Shown here: piece after piece, positions 15,572-22,552 of the stretch
Layout: each line of letters opens with the position of its first letter
Numbering within the stretch: position 1 is the stretch's first letter
NCBI GenBank assembly: GCA_024643915.1
Contig: JAHEMB010000002.1
Span: forward strand, 1 to 22,552
Direction: 5' to 3'
DNA length: 22,552 nucleotides
DNA from: Rhodothermaceae bacterium
Lineage (GTDB): Bacteria > Bacteroidota > Rhodothermia > Rhodothermales > JAHEMB01
The notes under the pieces: model-generated
Told to the model about the DNA's origin: nothing
The model's database searches: none
What the model saw: only the letters and a program-made list of their open reading frames with translations
Translations under genes and position numbers: made by a program

Positions 15572-17740
15572 CTACACCATCCCGCTCCGCTTGCGCAGCA
15601 CCCACTCCGCTGCGAGGAAAAGGATGACGAGGAGGAGGAAGACGTAGCGGTGCCACAGCTTCGTCTCCCGTGCTTCTTCGATGACGATGGGCGCGAAGTC
15701 CTCGGATGCCTGAAGCAGGCGGGGGAAGCCGCCGGCCTCCGCCGGGGCGAGGAAAGCGCCGCCGGACCACTGGGCGATCTGCCGCATGAGGGCGGCGTCG
15801 GCCCGCGTCTCTTTGAACTCGAGCGTGAGCGCGCCCACGGCAAAGGTGCCGCTGTCCTCTCCCAGCACGCGGCCCTCACGGGTGGCCTCGGCGGTGTAGC
15901 GGTAGGTGCCCTCCGGCAGGGCGCCCACATCAAGCGTGTAGCGCCCGTTGCCGACGGCCTCCATCGTGTAAGGGAAGCGGGTGCCGTCGGGCGTGGTCAC
16001 CTGCACCTCCACCGAAGCGTCGCTGACGGGCTGGAGGCTCTCGTCGTAAACCTGCCCCATGAAGCTGACGGCGTCGCCGCCGGCGAAGACCTGGGCGATG
16101 GGCTGCACGCGCACGCGGCGGTCGTCCTGCGGCGTGGAGAGCCACTGGATGGTGTTGGCAAGCAGGCCCGGCCAGAAGGCGTCGGCGGCGTCGAGGTCGG
16201 GGGGGAGGTTCAGCCAGCGCCAGGTGCCGGCGGCGAGGAGGGCGGCGGCCCGGCTGCCCGCCCGCTGCCGGATGACGAAGAGGGGATCGTCGAGCGCCAC
16301 GCCCCGGATCACCACCGTGGCGAGGACGCGGGCGTCGGGGCTGGTCTGCCAGCGGCTGTCGTTGAAGAGGAGCGGGGGCAGCAACTGCCAGGAGGGCGGC
16401 GGCGCCTCAGCGATGGCGAGGATGGGGTGCTGCACGCCAGTTTCCGTCGCGTCGAAGACGGCCTCGTCCCAGTTCTGCCGCACCGTGTTAGGCGCCGCCG
16501 GCAGCACGTCGGCGAAATACTGGCGGAGGGCGTTCAGGTCGGTCTGCCGGCCGAGTATGAAAAAGAGCGGCGTGCCGTTCTCGGCGGCCTGGGCGAGGCG
16601 TCGCATCACCGCCGCGTCGGCCCCCGCGCCGGGGAAGCCCACCAGGGCGATCAGGTCGAACGCGCCGAGGTCCGGGGGGAAAGTACCTTCGTAGAAGCTG
16701 CCGGGGCCTTTCTGCACGAATGAAGTGACCTCAGCGTTCGGATCCGTTTCGAGGAGTTGCCGCACCGCCGACACGTCGGGCGAGGGCGCGGCAGCCAGCA
16801 GGAGGATCTTCTTCTTGCTCTCCAGTACCCGCACCGCCACGGACTCCACGTTGTTGCGATAGGTGGCCTCACCGGGCAGGCGCGTCACGCTCACCACGAG
16901 GCGCTGCAAGCCCGCCTGCGTCGGCGTAAAACTCAGATCGACGGGCACCTCGGCGGTGCCGTTGGGGAGTTGGACGGGGGCGGAGGCAAGCATCTGCCCG
17001 TTCTGTGAGAGGGAGACCGTCACACGCGCGTCCCCGTAGTCTTCGGCCCGCAGCCCCACCTGAAGCGGCAGTTCCACTCCTACATAGGCGATCTCGTTGG
17101 TCGTCACGCGGCGGATCTGCACATCGCGGGCGCTCGTCGTATCGCCGACGACGAGGGTGAAGATGGGGACAGGGTAGCGCTCGGCCACGTAGAGCGGGTT
17201 GCGGCCCGTGTTGTAGCGCCCGTCCGAGACGAGCAGCACACCGCGCAGGTTCTCGTCCTGCAACTCCTCCCGCGCGAAGTCGAGCGCCTGCCCGATGTTA
17301 GTGCGAGCACCCTCGAAGCCGAGCGAGTCGGCCCAGTTGGTGGTGCGGGGGAGGGGCGCCACACCCCCGCTGAACGAGAAGAAGCGCGCCTCGCCGCCGA
17401 GGTCGTCGAGGTTGAGCTGTTGCAAGGTGCTGCGGACGACGGCGCGGAGGTCGGCGGTGGCGGTATCTCCGACGCCGCCGGTGAGACTGAGGCTCTGGCT
17501 GTCGTCCACGAGGACGGCCAGCAGGGGGGCGTGCTCCTGCCGTTCGAGGCGGCGCAGGATGGGCTGGAAGAGGAGGGCCAGCACGATGAAGAGCGCCAGG
17601 AAACGCAGCCCCATCAGCACGCCGCGACGCGCGCGGGAGAGCGGCGGCACCGGGCGGCGGTACGTCCAGTACGTCAGCCCCGCTGCCGCCAAAAGGCACA
17701 CGACCAGCAAAACCGGATTCAGCCCGAACGTGAAAGACAT
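15572..17740 (-). CDS. VWA-domain membrane protein with amidotransferase-like and Ig-like domains
   Basis: Encodes 722 residues. Two N-terminal membrane helices (about 7-27 and 41-60) precede a von Willebrand A domain (73-200) with an intact metal site: D79-x-S81-x-S83, T147 and D173 in VSDG. A beta-rich region (205-305) follows. Residues about 310-400 (KILLLAAAPSPD, FDLIALVGFPG) look like a class I glutamine amidotransferase fold without the catalytic Cys motif. About 545-635 resembles an Ig or macroglobulin-like domain, and a last helix (697-714) returns to the membrane. The overall plan recalls BatA/BatB-type and related surface-scaffold proteins. The bulk is probably periplasmic, and its binding partner is unknown. 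No MoxR ATPase gene is adjacent. It lies 110 bases before the next gene start. Confidence 0.8.
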   Translation of the reverse strand: MSFTFGLNPVLLVVCLLAAAGLTYWTYRRPVPPLSRARRGVLMGLRFLALFIVLALLFQPILRRLERQEHAPLLAVLVDDSQSLSLTGGVGDTATADLRAVVRSTLQQLNLDDLGGEARFFSFSGGVAPLPRTTNWADSLGFEGARTNIGQALDFAREELQDENLRGVLLVSDGRYNTGRNPLYVAERYPVPIFTLVVGDTTSARDVQIRRVTTNEIAYVGVELPLQVGLRAEDYGDARVTVSLSQNGQMLASAPVQLPNGTAEVPVDLSFTPTQAGLQRLVVSVTRLPGEATYRNNVESVAVRVLESKKKILLLAAAPSPDVSAVRQLLETDPNAEVTSFVQKGPGSFYEGTFPPDLGAFDLIALVGFPGAGADAAVMRRLAQAAENGTPLFFILGRQTDLNALRQYFADVLPAAPNTVRQNWDEAVFDATETGVQHPILAIAEAPPPSWQLLPPLLFNDSRWQTSPDARVLATVVIRGVALDDPLFVIRQRAGSRAAALLAAGTWRWLNLPPDLDAADAFWPGLLANTIQWLSTPQDDRRVRVQPIAQVFAGGDAVSFMGQVYDESLQPVSDASVEVQVTTPDGTRFPYTMEAVGNGRYTLDVGALPEGTYRYTAEATREGRVLGEDSGTFAVGALTLEFKETRADAALMRQIAQWSGGAFLAPAEAGGFPRLLQASEDFAPIVIEEARETKLWHRYVFLLLVILFLAAEWVLRKRSGMV

Positions 17741-17746
17741 CTAAGC

Positions 17747-17781
17747 GATTTTGGATTTTGGAGTGCGGATTTTGGATTGGA
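17747..17781. repeat. 7-base tandem spacer repeat, GATTTTG units
   Basis: Five consecutive 7-base units: GATTTTG at 17747, 17754 and 17768, with degenerate units at 17761 and 17775. Phase is kept throughout. The array begins 6 bases upstream of the ATG (17738-17740, minus strand) of the VWA gene, so it would form the end of its untranslated leader. Confidence 0.8.
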
Positions 17782-17884
17782 GGCCAAAAGAGAGGAGCAA
17801 GTTATTGTGCAGGGTGAGGGGCTTTGTTCTTCGGGAGGGGCTTATCGTTTGTTTCTTATGCGGATGAAAGAAAAAACTGACGGC

Positions 17885-18847
17885 TCAAAAGTATGGCACC
17901 ACCAGGTAGAGGAGGTAGCCGATGAAGGCCGCCAGCAGCACGCCACCTTCGATGCGTGTGATGCGGTAGCCCGTCCACGCCAGCGGCAGGAGCAGCAGCC
18001 CGAAGCCGATCATCACGGGGAAATGGATCTGGAGCGCCACGGCTTCGACACTCAGCGGCTGGATGAGCGCCACTAGGCCGACGACGAAAAGGACGTTGAG
18101 CAGGTTGCTGCCCAGCACGTTGCCGAAGGAGATGTCCATCTCGTTCCGCATCGCCCCGACGACCGAGGCGGCCAACTCCGGCAGGCTCGTCCCGATGGCC
18201 ACCACCGTCAACCCGATCACCACCGGGTCTATGCCCATGCTGGTGGCGATGTTGACGGCGGCCAGCACCATCAGCCGCGCCCCCACCGCGAGCGCGATCA
18301 TCCCGCCGATAAGATGCGTCGCCTTCTTCCATGTCGGCGCCTTGACGTCCTCACTCTCCACGTCGGCCACTTCTTGCAGCGCCGACGAGCGTCGTGCGTG
18401 CCGCCGGGCGTCGAGGACGAGGAAGACGAGGAACGCCGCCAGGCCGCCCACCAGCAAAAAGCCGTCAAACTTGTCGATGACGCCGTCGAGCGCAATCACG
18501 TAGAACACCACCATCACGAACATCATGATGGAGTATTCCTTCTTAAGGGACGTCGGGCTGATGGTTAGGGGCATGACGAGGGCGCTCGTGCCCAAAATCA
18601 GCCCGATGTTGCAGATGTTCGACCCGATAATGTTGCCCAGGGCGAGGCTGTCCTCGTCCTGAATGGCGGCGAAGAAATTGATGACGAACTCGGGCATTGA
18701 GGTGCCGAGGGCCACCACCGTGATGCCGACCACGAGGGGCCGGATGCCATACTTGAGGGCGATACTGGCAGCCCCTTTGATCAGCCATTCGGCGCCGAAG
18801 TACAGCACCACAATGCCGACCAAAAAAATCAGCGATTGCCAGAGCAT
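17885..18847 (-). CDS. CaCA family Na+/Ca2+ antiporter (YrbG-like)
   Basis: Encodes 320 residues with about ten membrane helices and the internal duplication that defines the calcium/cation antiporter superfamily. The first alpha repeat has GTSMPEF (48-54) and GNIIGSN (71-77). The second has GTSLPEL (219-225) and GNVLGSN (242-248). These carry the ion-binding Glu and Asn residues. A short charged loop (about 147-173) separates the halves. It should exchange Ca2+ or a related cation for Na+ or H+ at the inner membrane. Direction and ion are not set by the sequence. It is flanked by spacer repeats on both sides and is probably transcribed on its own. Confidence 0.92.
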   Translation of the reverse strand: MLWQSLIFLVGIVVLYFGAEWLIKGAASIALKYGIRPLVVGITVVALGTSMPEFVINFFAAIQDEDSLALGNIIGSNICNIGLILGTSALVMPLTISPTSLKKEYSIMMFVMVVFYVIALDGVIDKFDGFLLVGGLAAFLVFLVLDARRHARRSSALQEVADVESEDVKAPTWKKATHLIGGMIALAVGARLMVLAAVNIATSMGIDPVVIGLTVVAIGTSLPELAASVVGAMRNEMDISFGNVLGSNLLNVLFVVGLVALIQPLSVEAVALQIHFPVMIGFGLLLLPLAWTGYRITRIEGGVLLAAFIGYLLYLVVPYF

Positions 18848-18886
18848 ATTCTATTTAAAAGCGGAAATCGTCTTGGTATGAAAATC

Positions 18887-18968
18887 TATGGACGCATGGA
18901 GGTTTGAGCGTGTGGACGATTTTTTTCATGAACGCTCGTCCATACGTCCACACGTTCAAACGTCCACA
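18887..18968. repeat. Inverted pair of 8-base tandem arrays
   Basis: The right array has four units with CGTCCACA-like sequence at 18937, 18945, 18953 and 18961. The left array (18887-18918) has four units of the reverse-complement type such as TGTGGACG. Positions 18903-18918 pair with 18945-18960 at 15 of 16 bases. Seven T residues follow the left arm on the plus strand. The stop codon of the cytidine deaminase gene (18956-18958) lies inside the right array, so the repeat may also end that transcript. Confidence 0.75.
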
Positions 18969-19774
18969 CCTTTGCCGCGCCGCTCGGCGAGCGCCCGCCC
19001 GCTGAACGAGCCGGGGAGCAGGCCGTGCGGCGAGGCTGCTTCGGGGGTGTCGTCGCCCCGGTCCATCCAAAGCGCTGCCTCGGGAGCGAGTTCCACCAGA
19101 AGCTGCCGACAAGCGCCGCAGGGCGTGCCTGTGGGGTCCTTGAGGCAGGTCAGGTAGAGGCGTCGCAGCCCCGCGAGGCCGTAGCTGATGGCGGTGCCGA
19201 GGGCGTTGCGCTCGGCGCACAGGATGCGCGCCCAGTCTGTATGTTCTACGTTAACGCCGGGGATCAATTCACCCGCAGCGGTCTCCAGCACGCACCCCAC
19301 GGGGAAACCCGACTCGGGCACATGCGCCCGCCGGGCCACCTCGCGCGCCAGCGCCACACCCGCCGCCGGGTCCTGCGGCGCGCCGGCCTCCAGGTAGGGC
19401 GAGAGCCTCTCCGAAAGCGCAGGAAGCGTTTCCAGATCGTTGCGCACGAACACGTCCGCGTCGGCCTCTATGAACGATCCCCAGGGCAGCGCGTGCAGCA
19501 GCGCCCGCTCTTCCGGCAGGAAAGCCCGGCTCATCGCCACCGCCGCCACGTCCGTCCGGCCACACGCGACAGCGGTGCTGAAGGCGTTGACGAGAGCAGG
19601 GATGAGGAGGGAGAATGACGCGCTCTCTACCCGCACGCCTGGCACCGAGCGCCCGTCTTCCAGCAGCAGCACCGCCGCCGTTGGTCGTTGCGAGTAGGGC
19701 ACGTGCGCCCGCGCTGCTGCTTCGCGAGGCAGGCGGCGGAGCGCTTCAAGCGTTTCTCGGGCGGATGGGGGCAT
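18956..19774 (-). CDS. Two-domain cytidine deaminase, catalytic site in the C-terminal domain
   Basis: Encodes 272 residues, close to the length of dimeric enzymes such as E. coli Cdd. The C-terminal half has all active-site parts: N175 and E177 in GVNVE for ribose, C186-A-E188 with zinc ligand and proton-shuttle Glu, and P218-C219-GA-C222 with the other zinc ligands. The N-terminal half keeps the fold (AHVPYSQRPTAAVLLLEDG, GVRVESASF), but has PAL where CAE should be and no PCxxC, so it should be inactive. E. coli and plant enzymes have the opposite order. The reaction is cytidine or deoxycytidine to uridine plus ammonia, in pyrimidine salvage. The last codons run into the 8-base repeat. It is divergent from panC, with 107 bases between starts. 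Confidence 0.88.
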   Translation of the reverse strand: MPPSARETLEALRRLPREAAARAHVPYSQRPTAAVLLLEDGRSVPGVRVESASFSLLIPALVNAFSTAVACGRTDVAAVAMSRAFLPEERALLHALPWGSFIEADADVFVRNDLETLPALSERLSPYLEAGAPQDPAAGVALAREVARRAHVPESGFPVGCVLETAAGELIPGVNVEHTDWARILCAERNALGTAISYGLAGLRRLYLTCLKDPTGTPCGACRQLLVELAPEAALWMDRGDDTPEAASPHGLLPGSFSGRALAERRGKGVDV

Positions 19775-19881
19775 AGGGGGCGGCAGAGAGGGGACGAACC
19801 TCGCCTTCCGGCGAAGCGTTACACGTGTATCGCAGGCTCATCGGAAGGTTTCTTAGACAAACGTCGTCAGCGCTTCTTGAC

Positions 19882-20754
19882 ATGGAGTTGATACGGACGG
19901 TGCAGGCGATGCAGGCCAAGGCCGATGCCCGGCGGCAAGCAGGCCGCTGCCTCGCCCTCGTGCCCACCATGGGCGCCCTCCACGAAGGTCACCTCGCCCT
20001 CGTCGACGAAGCCCGGCGGCAGGCCGACCACGTCACCGTCTCCATCTTCGTCAATCCTACCCAGTTCGGCCCCGGAGAGGATTTCGATACCTACCCCCGC
20101 CTCCTCGAACGCGACCTCGAACGGCTGAGGGAGCGGGGCGGCGTGGACGCCGTCTTTGCCCCTTCGGTGGAGGAGATGTACCCGGCGGGCGACAACCTGA
20201 CGTGGGTGGAGGTGGGGCGGCTGGGCGATCATCTCTGCGGCGCGCAACGGCCCGACCACTTTCGGGGCGTCACCACCATCGTGGCCCGCCTTTTCAACGC
20301 CTGCAAGCCGCACCTCGCCGTCTTCGGCCTCAAGGACGGGCAGCAGTTCCTGATCCTCCGTCGCATGGTGCGCGACCTCTGCTTCGACGTAGAGATGGTG
20401 GGTGTGCCGACCGTGCGCGAGGCCGACGGGCTGGCCCTCTCGTCGCGTAACGCTTACCTCTCGCCGACGCACAGAAAGCAGGCCGTGGTGCTCTCAGAGG
20501 CCGTTGAGGTGGCCCGACGGCGCATCGCCGAGGGGGAACAGCGGGGGACCCTTCTTGTTGAAGCGATGCGCGAAAAGCTGGCCCAAGCGCCCGCCGCCCG
20601 CGTTCAATACGCCGAGGTGGTGGAGACCGAAACACTCCAGCCAGTAGAGCACCTGGCGCCGGGGCAGGAGGTGATGGCCGCCGTCGCCGTCTTCTTCGGT
20701 GAGGCCCGCCTCATCGACAACGCCCGCGCCCTCGTGCCGGCGCCGCCAACGTAG
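19882..20754 (+). CDS. panC: Pantothenate synthetase (pantoate--beta-alanine ligase)
   Basis: Encodes 290 residues from the ATG at 19882. The frame opens at 19825, but the family starts at about MELIRTVQAM. PTMGALHEGH (28-37) is the HIGH-type ATP site, FVNPTQFGPGEDFDTYPR (56-73) binds pantoate, FGLKDGQQ (148-155) and ALSSRN (185-190) complete the nucleotide site. It joins pantoate and beta-alanine using ATP, giving pantothenate for coenzyme A. panD follows 52 bases later and supplies beta-alanine, so the pair forms a pathway operon. No panB is in the window. The 107-base gap to the divergent deaminase gene must hold both promoters. Confidence 0.97.
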   Translation: MELIRTVQAMQAKADARRQAGRCLALVPTMGALHEGHLALVDEARRQADHVTVSIFVNPTQFGPGEDFDTYPRLLERDLERLRERGGVDAVFAPSVEEMYPAGDNLTWVEVGRLGDHLCGAQRPDHFRGVTTIVARLFNACKPHLAVFGLKDGQQFLILRRMVRDLCFDVEMVGVPTVREADGLALSSRNAYLSPTHRKQAVVLSEAVEVARRRIAEGEQRGTLLVEAMREKLAQAPAARVQYAEVVETETLQPVEHLAPGQEVMAAVAVFFGEARLIDNARALVPAPPT

Positions 20755-20806
20755 AATAGAACAGGGTCAGCGCCGCTCGGGCGGCCCGCCCTCGTACCAT
20801 AGCGCC

Positions 20807-21229
20807 ATGACGATAACGATGTTCAGAGGGAAGTTGCACCGCCTGCATGTGACGGACGCGGACCTCTTTTACGAAGGGTCGATCACCCTCGATGCAGAGC
20901 TGTTGCAAGCCGCCGGGTTGTTGCCGTACGAGAAGGTGCAGGTGGTGAATGTCAACAACGGCGCCCGCCTTGAAACCTATACCATTCCCGGTGAGCGAGG
21001 CAGCCGCATCGTGTGCCTGAACGGCCCGGCCGCCCGCCTGGCCCAGCGCGGCGACGAGGTCATCGTCATCGCCTACGCGCAGATGACGCCCGAGGAGGCC
21101 CGCCATCACCGCCCCCGCGTCGTTCTCGTCGATGAGAACAATGACCCGAAAGAGATTCTCGACCTGGAAGTGGCCGCGCACGAGCCGGACCTGCCTGCGC
21201 CCGTCGATGAGGACGTGCTGACGGCTTGA
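20807..21229 (+). CDS. panD: Aspartate 1-decarboxylase, pyruvoyl-dependent
   Basis: Encodes 140 residues. G24-S25 in YEGSIT is the self-cleavage site, where Ser25 becomes the pyruvoyl cofactor. K9, R54, Y58 and N72 all fall at the same numbers as in the E. coli enzyme as I recall it, which supports the ATG at 20807. It makes beta-alanine from L-aspartate, the substrate of PanC encoded just upstream. The C-terminus has an acidic extension of about 20 residues beyond the conserved core. The transcript ends at the strong hairpin at 21250-21286. Confidence 0.96.
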   Translation: MTITMFRGKLHRLHVTDADLFYEGSITLDAELLQAAGLLPYEKVQVVNVNNGARLETYTIPGERGSRIVCLNGPAARLAQRGDEVIVIAYAQMTPEEARHHRPRVVLVDENNDPKEILDLEVAAHEPDLPAPVDEDVLTA

Positions 21230-21249
21230 TCCAATGAATGCTGCTTCAC

Positions 21250-21286
21250 AAAAAAGGGATGCTGCCCGGCAGCATCCCTTTTTTTT
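21250..21286. terminator. Bidirectional intrinsic terminator between panD and phoH
   Basis: A 16-base stem (21250-21265 with 21269-21284) closes on a 3-base loop. The GC-rich core GGGATGCTG is flanked by six A on the left and eight T on the right, so each strand ends in a U tract. It lies 20 bases past the panD stop and 47 bases past the phoH stop on the other strand, and so can serve both. Confidence 0.93.
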
Positions 21287-21333
21287 ATGCTCGTCGCGAG
21301 GAGGCTTCGGCAAAGTGCCGCGCCCATGATTCG

Positions 21334-22356
21334 TCACGCACGATCCTCGAGATTCGATGCCTGCCGTTCCGCCGCTTCCTCGTTTTCTTCGTTGCGCTCA
21401 TAGGCCTCAATGATGTCCTGCACGAGGCGGTGGCGGACGACGTCCTCCTTGCCGAAGTAGACAAACGAGATACCGTCAATGCCTTCGAGGATGTTGCGGG
21501 CTTCGACGAGGCCGCTCTGCCCACGCGAGGGCAGGTCGATCTGGGTGGCGTCGCCGGTGATGATGGCGCGGCTGTTGGCCCCCAGCCGCGTCAAGAACAT
21601 TTTCATCTGCTTCGTCGTGGCGTTCTGCGCCTCGTCCAGAATGACGAAGGCGGACGAGAGCGTGCGGCCCCGCATGTACGCCAGGGGCACGATCTCCACC
21701 GTGTTCTGGTCGAGGTAGGCGCGTAGCTTCTCGCGCGGTATCATCTCTTCGAGGGCGTCGTAGAGGGGGCGCAGGTACGGGTCGATCTTCTCGCGGAAGT
21801 CGCCGGGGAGGAAGCCCAGGCGCTCGCCGGCCTCCACCGCCGGGCGGCACAGCACGATCCGCTTGACCTGCCGCGACTTGAGCGCCGCCACCGCCAGGGC
21901 AACTCCTACATACGTTTTTCCAGTTCCGGCGGGGCCTATGGCGAAGAGGATGTCGTTGTTGCGAGCCGCCTGCACCAGCTTCACCTGGTTGGGCGTCTTG
22001 GCCTTGACCATGCCGCCCGACGGCGTGAAGAGCACCACGTCGCGCGTGTCCGGCCCGCTTCGCCCCAGGCCCTCGCCCACCGTGAAGAGCGCCAGGACGG
22101 TATCGACGTCGTTCTCAGTGAGGGTGCTGTTGCGGTTGAGGATGAGGATCAACTCGTCGAGCACGCGCTCGATGCGGGTGATCGTCTCGGGCTCGCCGCG
22201 CAGGAAAACCTGGTTGCCGCGCGCGGTGATCTGGGTCTCGGGAAAGGCGGCCTCGATCTTGCGGAGGTAGGTGTCGTTGAAACCGAAGAGCAGGAGGGGC
22301 TCTACATTTTCCAGCGTCAGTCTTTTTTCTGCCAACGTCGCGGGGGGCTGTTGCAT
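21334..22356 (-). CDS. phoH: PhoH family ATPase
   Basis: Encodes 340 residues from the ATG at 22356; a TTG 33 bases upstream is less likely. The N-terminal part (about 15-75) is a KH-like RNA-binding segment common in PhoH proteins. The P-loop G141-PAGTGKT (to 148) and the Walker B FVILDEAQN with D241-E242 are intact, followed by the conserved ITGDATQIDLP (266-276). PhoH proteins are cytoplasmic ATPases related to the helicase-1 fold. Their role is linked to RNA metabolism (YbeZ interacts with YbeY) but is not fully settled. No ybeY gene is in view. The acidic C-terminus (about 318-340) is variable. It is convergent with panD over the shared terminator and divergent from dapF. Confidence 0.95.
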   Translation of the reverse strand: MQQPPATLAEKRLTLENVEPLLLFGFNDTYLRKIEAAFPETQITARGNQVFLRGEPETITRIERVLDELILILNRNSTLTENDVDTVLALFTVGEGLGRSGPDTRDVVLFTPSGGMVKAKTPNQVKLVQAARNNDILFAIGPAGTGKTYVGVALAVAALKSRQVKRIVLCRPAVEAGERLGFLPGDFREKIDPYLRPLYDALEEMIPREKLRAYLDQNTVEIVPLAYMRGRTLSSAFVILDEAQNATTKQMKMFLTRLGANSRAIITGDATQIDLPSRGQSGLVEARNILEGIDGISFVYFGKEDVVRHRLVQDIIEAYERNEENEEAAERQASNLEDRA

Positions 22357-22435
22357 GAACGAAAGAGAAAGAGCGGATAGATCAAACAAGCGGCGGACGC
22401 GTTGTGATGGCCTCTAACGAAGCCTCACAGGCCGC

Positions 22436-22481
22436 GGTTCACAACCGAAAACCGTCAACCGAAAACCGTAAACCGTCAACC
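22436..22481. repeat. 7-base tandem spacer repeat, AACCGnn units
   Basis: AACCG begins at 22443, 22450, 22457, 22464 and 22471, and AACC at 22478, in exact 7-base phase. A related unit (GGTTCAC) precedes at 22436. The array ends 6 bases before the dapF ATG and occupies the divergent spacer shared with phoH. Confidence 0.85.
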
Positions 22482-22487
22482 AGACGC

Positions 22488-22552
22488 ATGCAGCGCAAGC
22501 TCGTCCTTGAATTTACAAAAATGAGTGGGGCCGGCAATGACTTTATCGTAGT
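22488..22552 (+). CDS. dapF: Diaminopimelate epimerase, 5' fragment
   Basis: Only the first 21 codons are inside the window. They read MQRKLVLEFTKMSGAGNDFIV, whose second half (KMSGAGNDF) is the conserved N-terminus of DapF, including the Asn that binds the substrate. The enzyme interconverts LL- and meso-diaminopimelate for lysine and peptidoglycan synthesis. The ATG follows directly after the AACCG repeat array, with no Shine-Dalgarno. Confidence 0.88.
   Translation, partial: MQRKLVLEFTKMSGAGNDFIV

Noticed and set aside
17816..17843. Direct repeat GAGGGGCTT, 19 bases apart, upstream of the VWA gene
   Set aside because: Two short copies in a G-rich tract are not enough to call an operator.
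19801..19828. Short hairpin TCGCC/GGCGA and palindrome ACACGTGT between the deaminase and panC genes
   Set aside because: Five-base stem and an 8-base palindrome are within chance in GC-rich DNA, though they lie in a divergent promoter region.
20779..20791. GGGCGG/CCGCCC palindrome between panC and panD
   Set aside because: No loop and no U tract, so it is not a terminator. It would not be expected to separate two genes of one pathway.

Overview
The window is GC-rich and gene-dense, and contains about eighteen protein genes on both strands. No rRNA, tRNA, CRISPR array, insertion sequence or phage gene was seen. The best guess for the source is a Rhodothermota/Bacteroidota-type bacterium. The reasons are a periplasmic 14-blade propeller histidine kinase typical of that group, few Shine-Dalgarno sites, a CTTG-N19-TACTTTTC promoter resembling the Bacteroidota -33/-7 type, and several lipobox proteins. 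A thermophilic or moderately thermophilic relative of Rhodothermus would fit the R2lox gene, but this is inference and no marker gene settles it.

Layout. 1-129: a strong dyad made of 7-base units. 130-2910 (minus): a class I glutamine amidotransferase of the gamma-Glu-GABA hydrolase type, followed by a membrane-anchored lytic transglycosylase-like protein. 3086-3808 (plus): a GNAT acetyltransferase whose 3' end overlaps, tail to tail, a sensor histidine kinase (minus, to 7025). 7026-7795: a gene-poor stretch of lower GC with a hairpin repeat and a promoter candidate for a subtilisin-like lipoprotein protease (7796-9175). 9209-9637 (minus): an Smr-domain protein preceded by an in-frame 30-codon small ORF with a clear Shine-Dalgarno. 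9674-12496 (plus): R2lox, a DUF1206 membrane protein, and a voltage-gated K+ channel translationally coupled to it. 12518-19774 (minus): a PQQ/haem c dehydrogenase, an unknown helical protein, a VWA membrane protein, a CaCA cation antiporter, and a two-domain cytidine deaminase with swapped domain order. 19882-21229 (plus): panC-panD, for pantothenate synthesis, closed by a bidirectional terminator shared with phoH (minus, 21334-22356). 22488 onward (plus): the first 21 codons of dapF.

How the genes relate. panC and panD form a clear pathway operon: beta-alanine from aspartate, then its condensation with pantoate. The dehydrogenase and the unknown protein upstream of it lie 22 bases apart and are probably co-transcribed. 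The DUF1206 protein and the K+ channel share an ATGA overlap and both end in acidic cytoplasmic tails, so a joint membrane role is plausible. The rest looks like ordinary, loosely grouped chromosomal content.

The most unusual signal lies in the spacers. Several, often directly 5' of start codons (dapF, the unknown protein, the VWA gene), consist of degenerate tandem units with an exact 7-base period (8 bases at 18887-18968). The unit sequence differs at every site. They sit where a ribosome-binding site would normally be.
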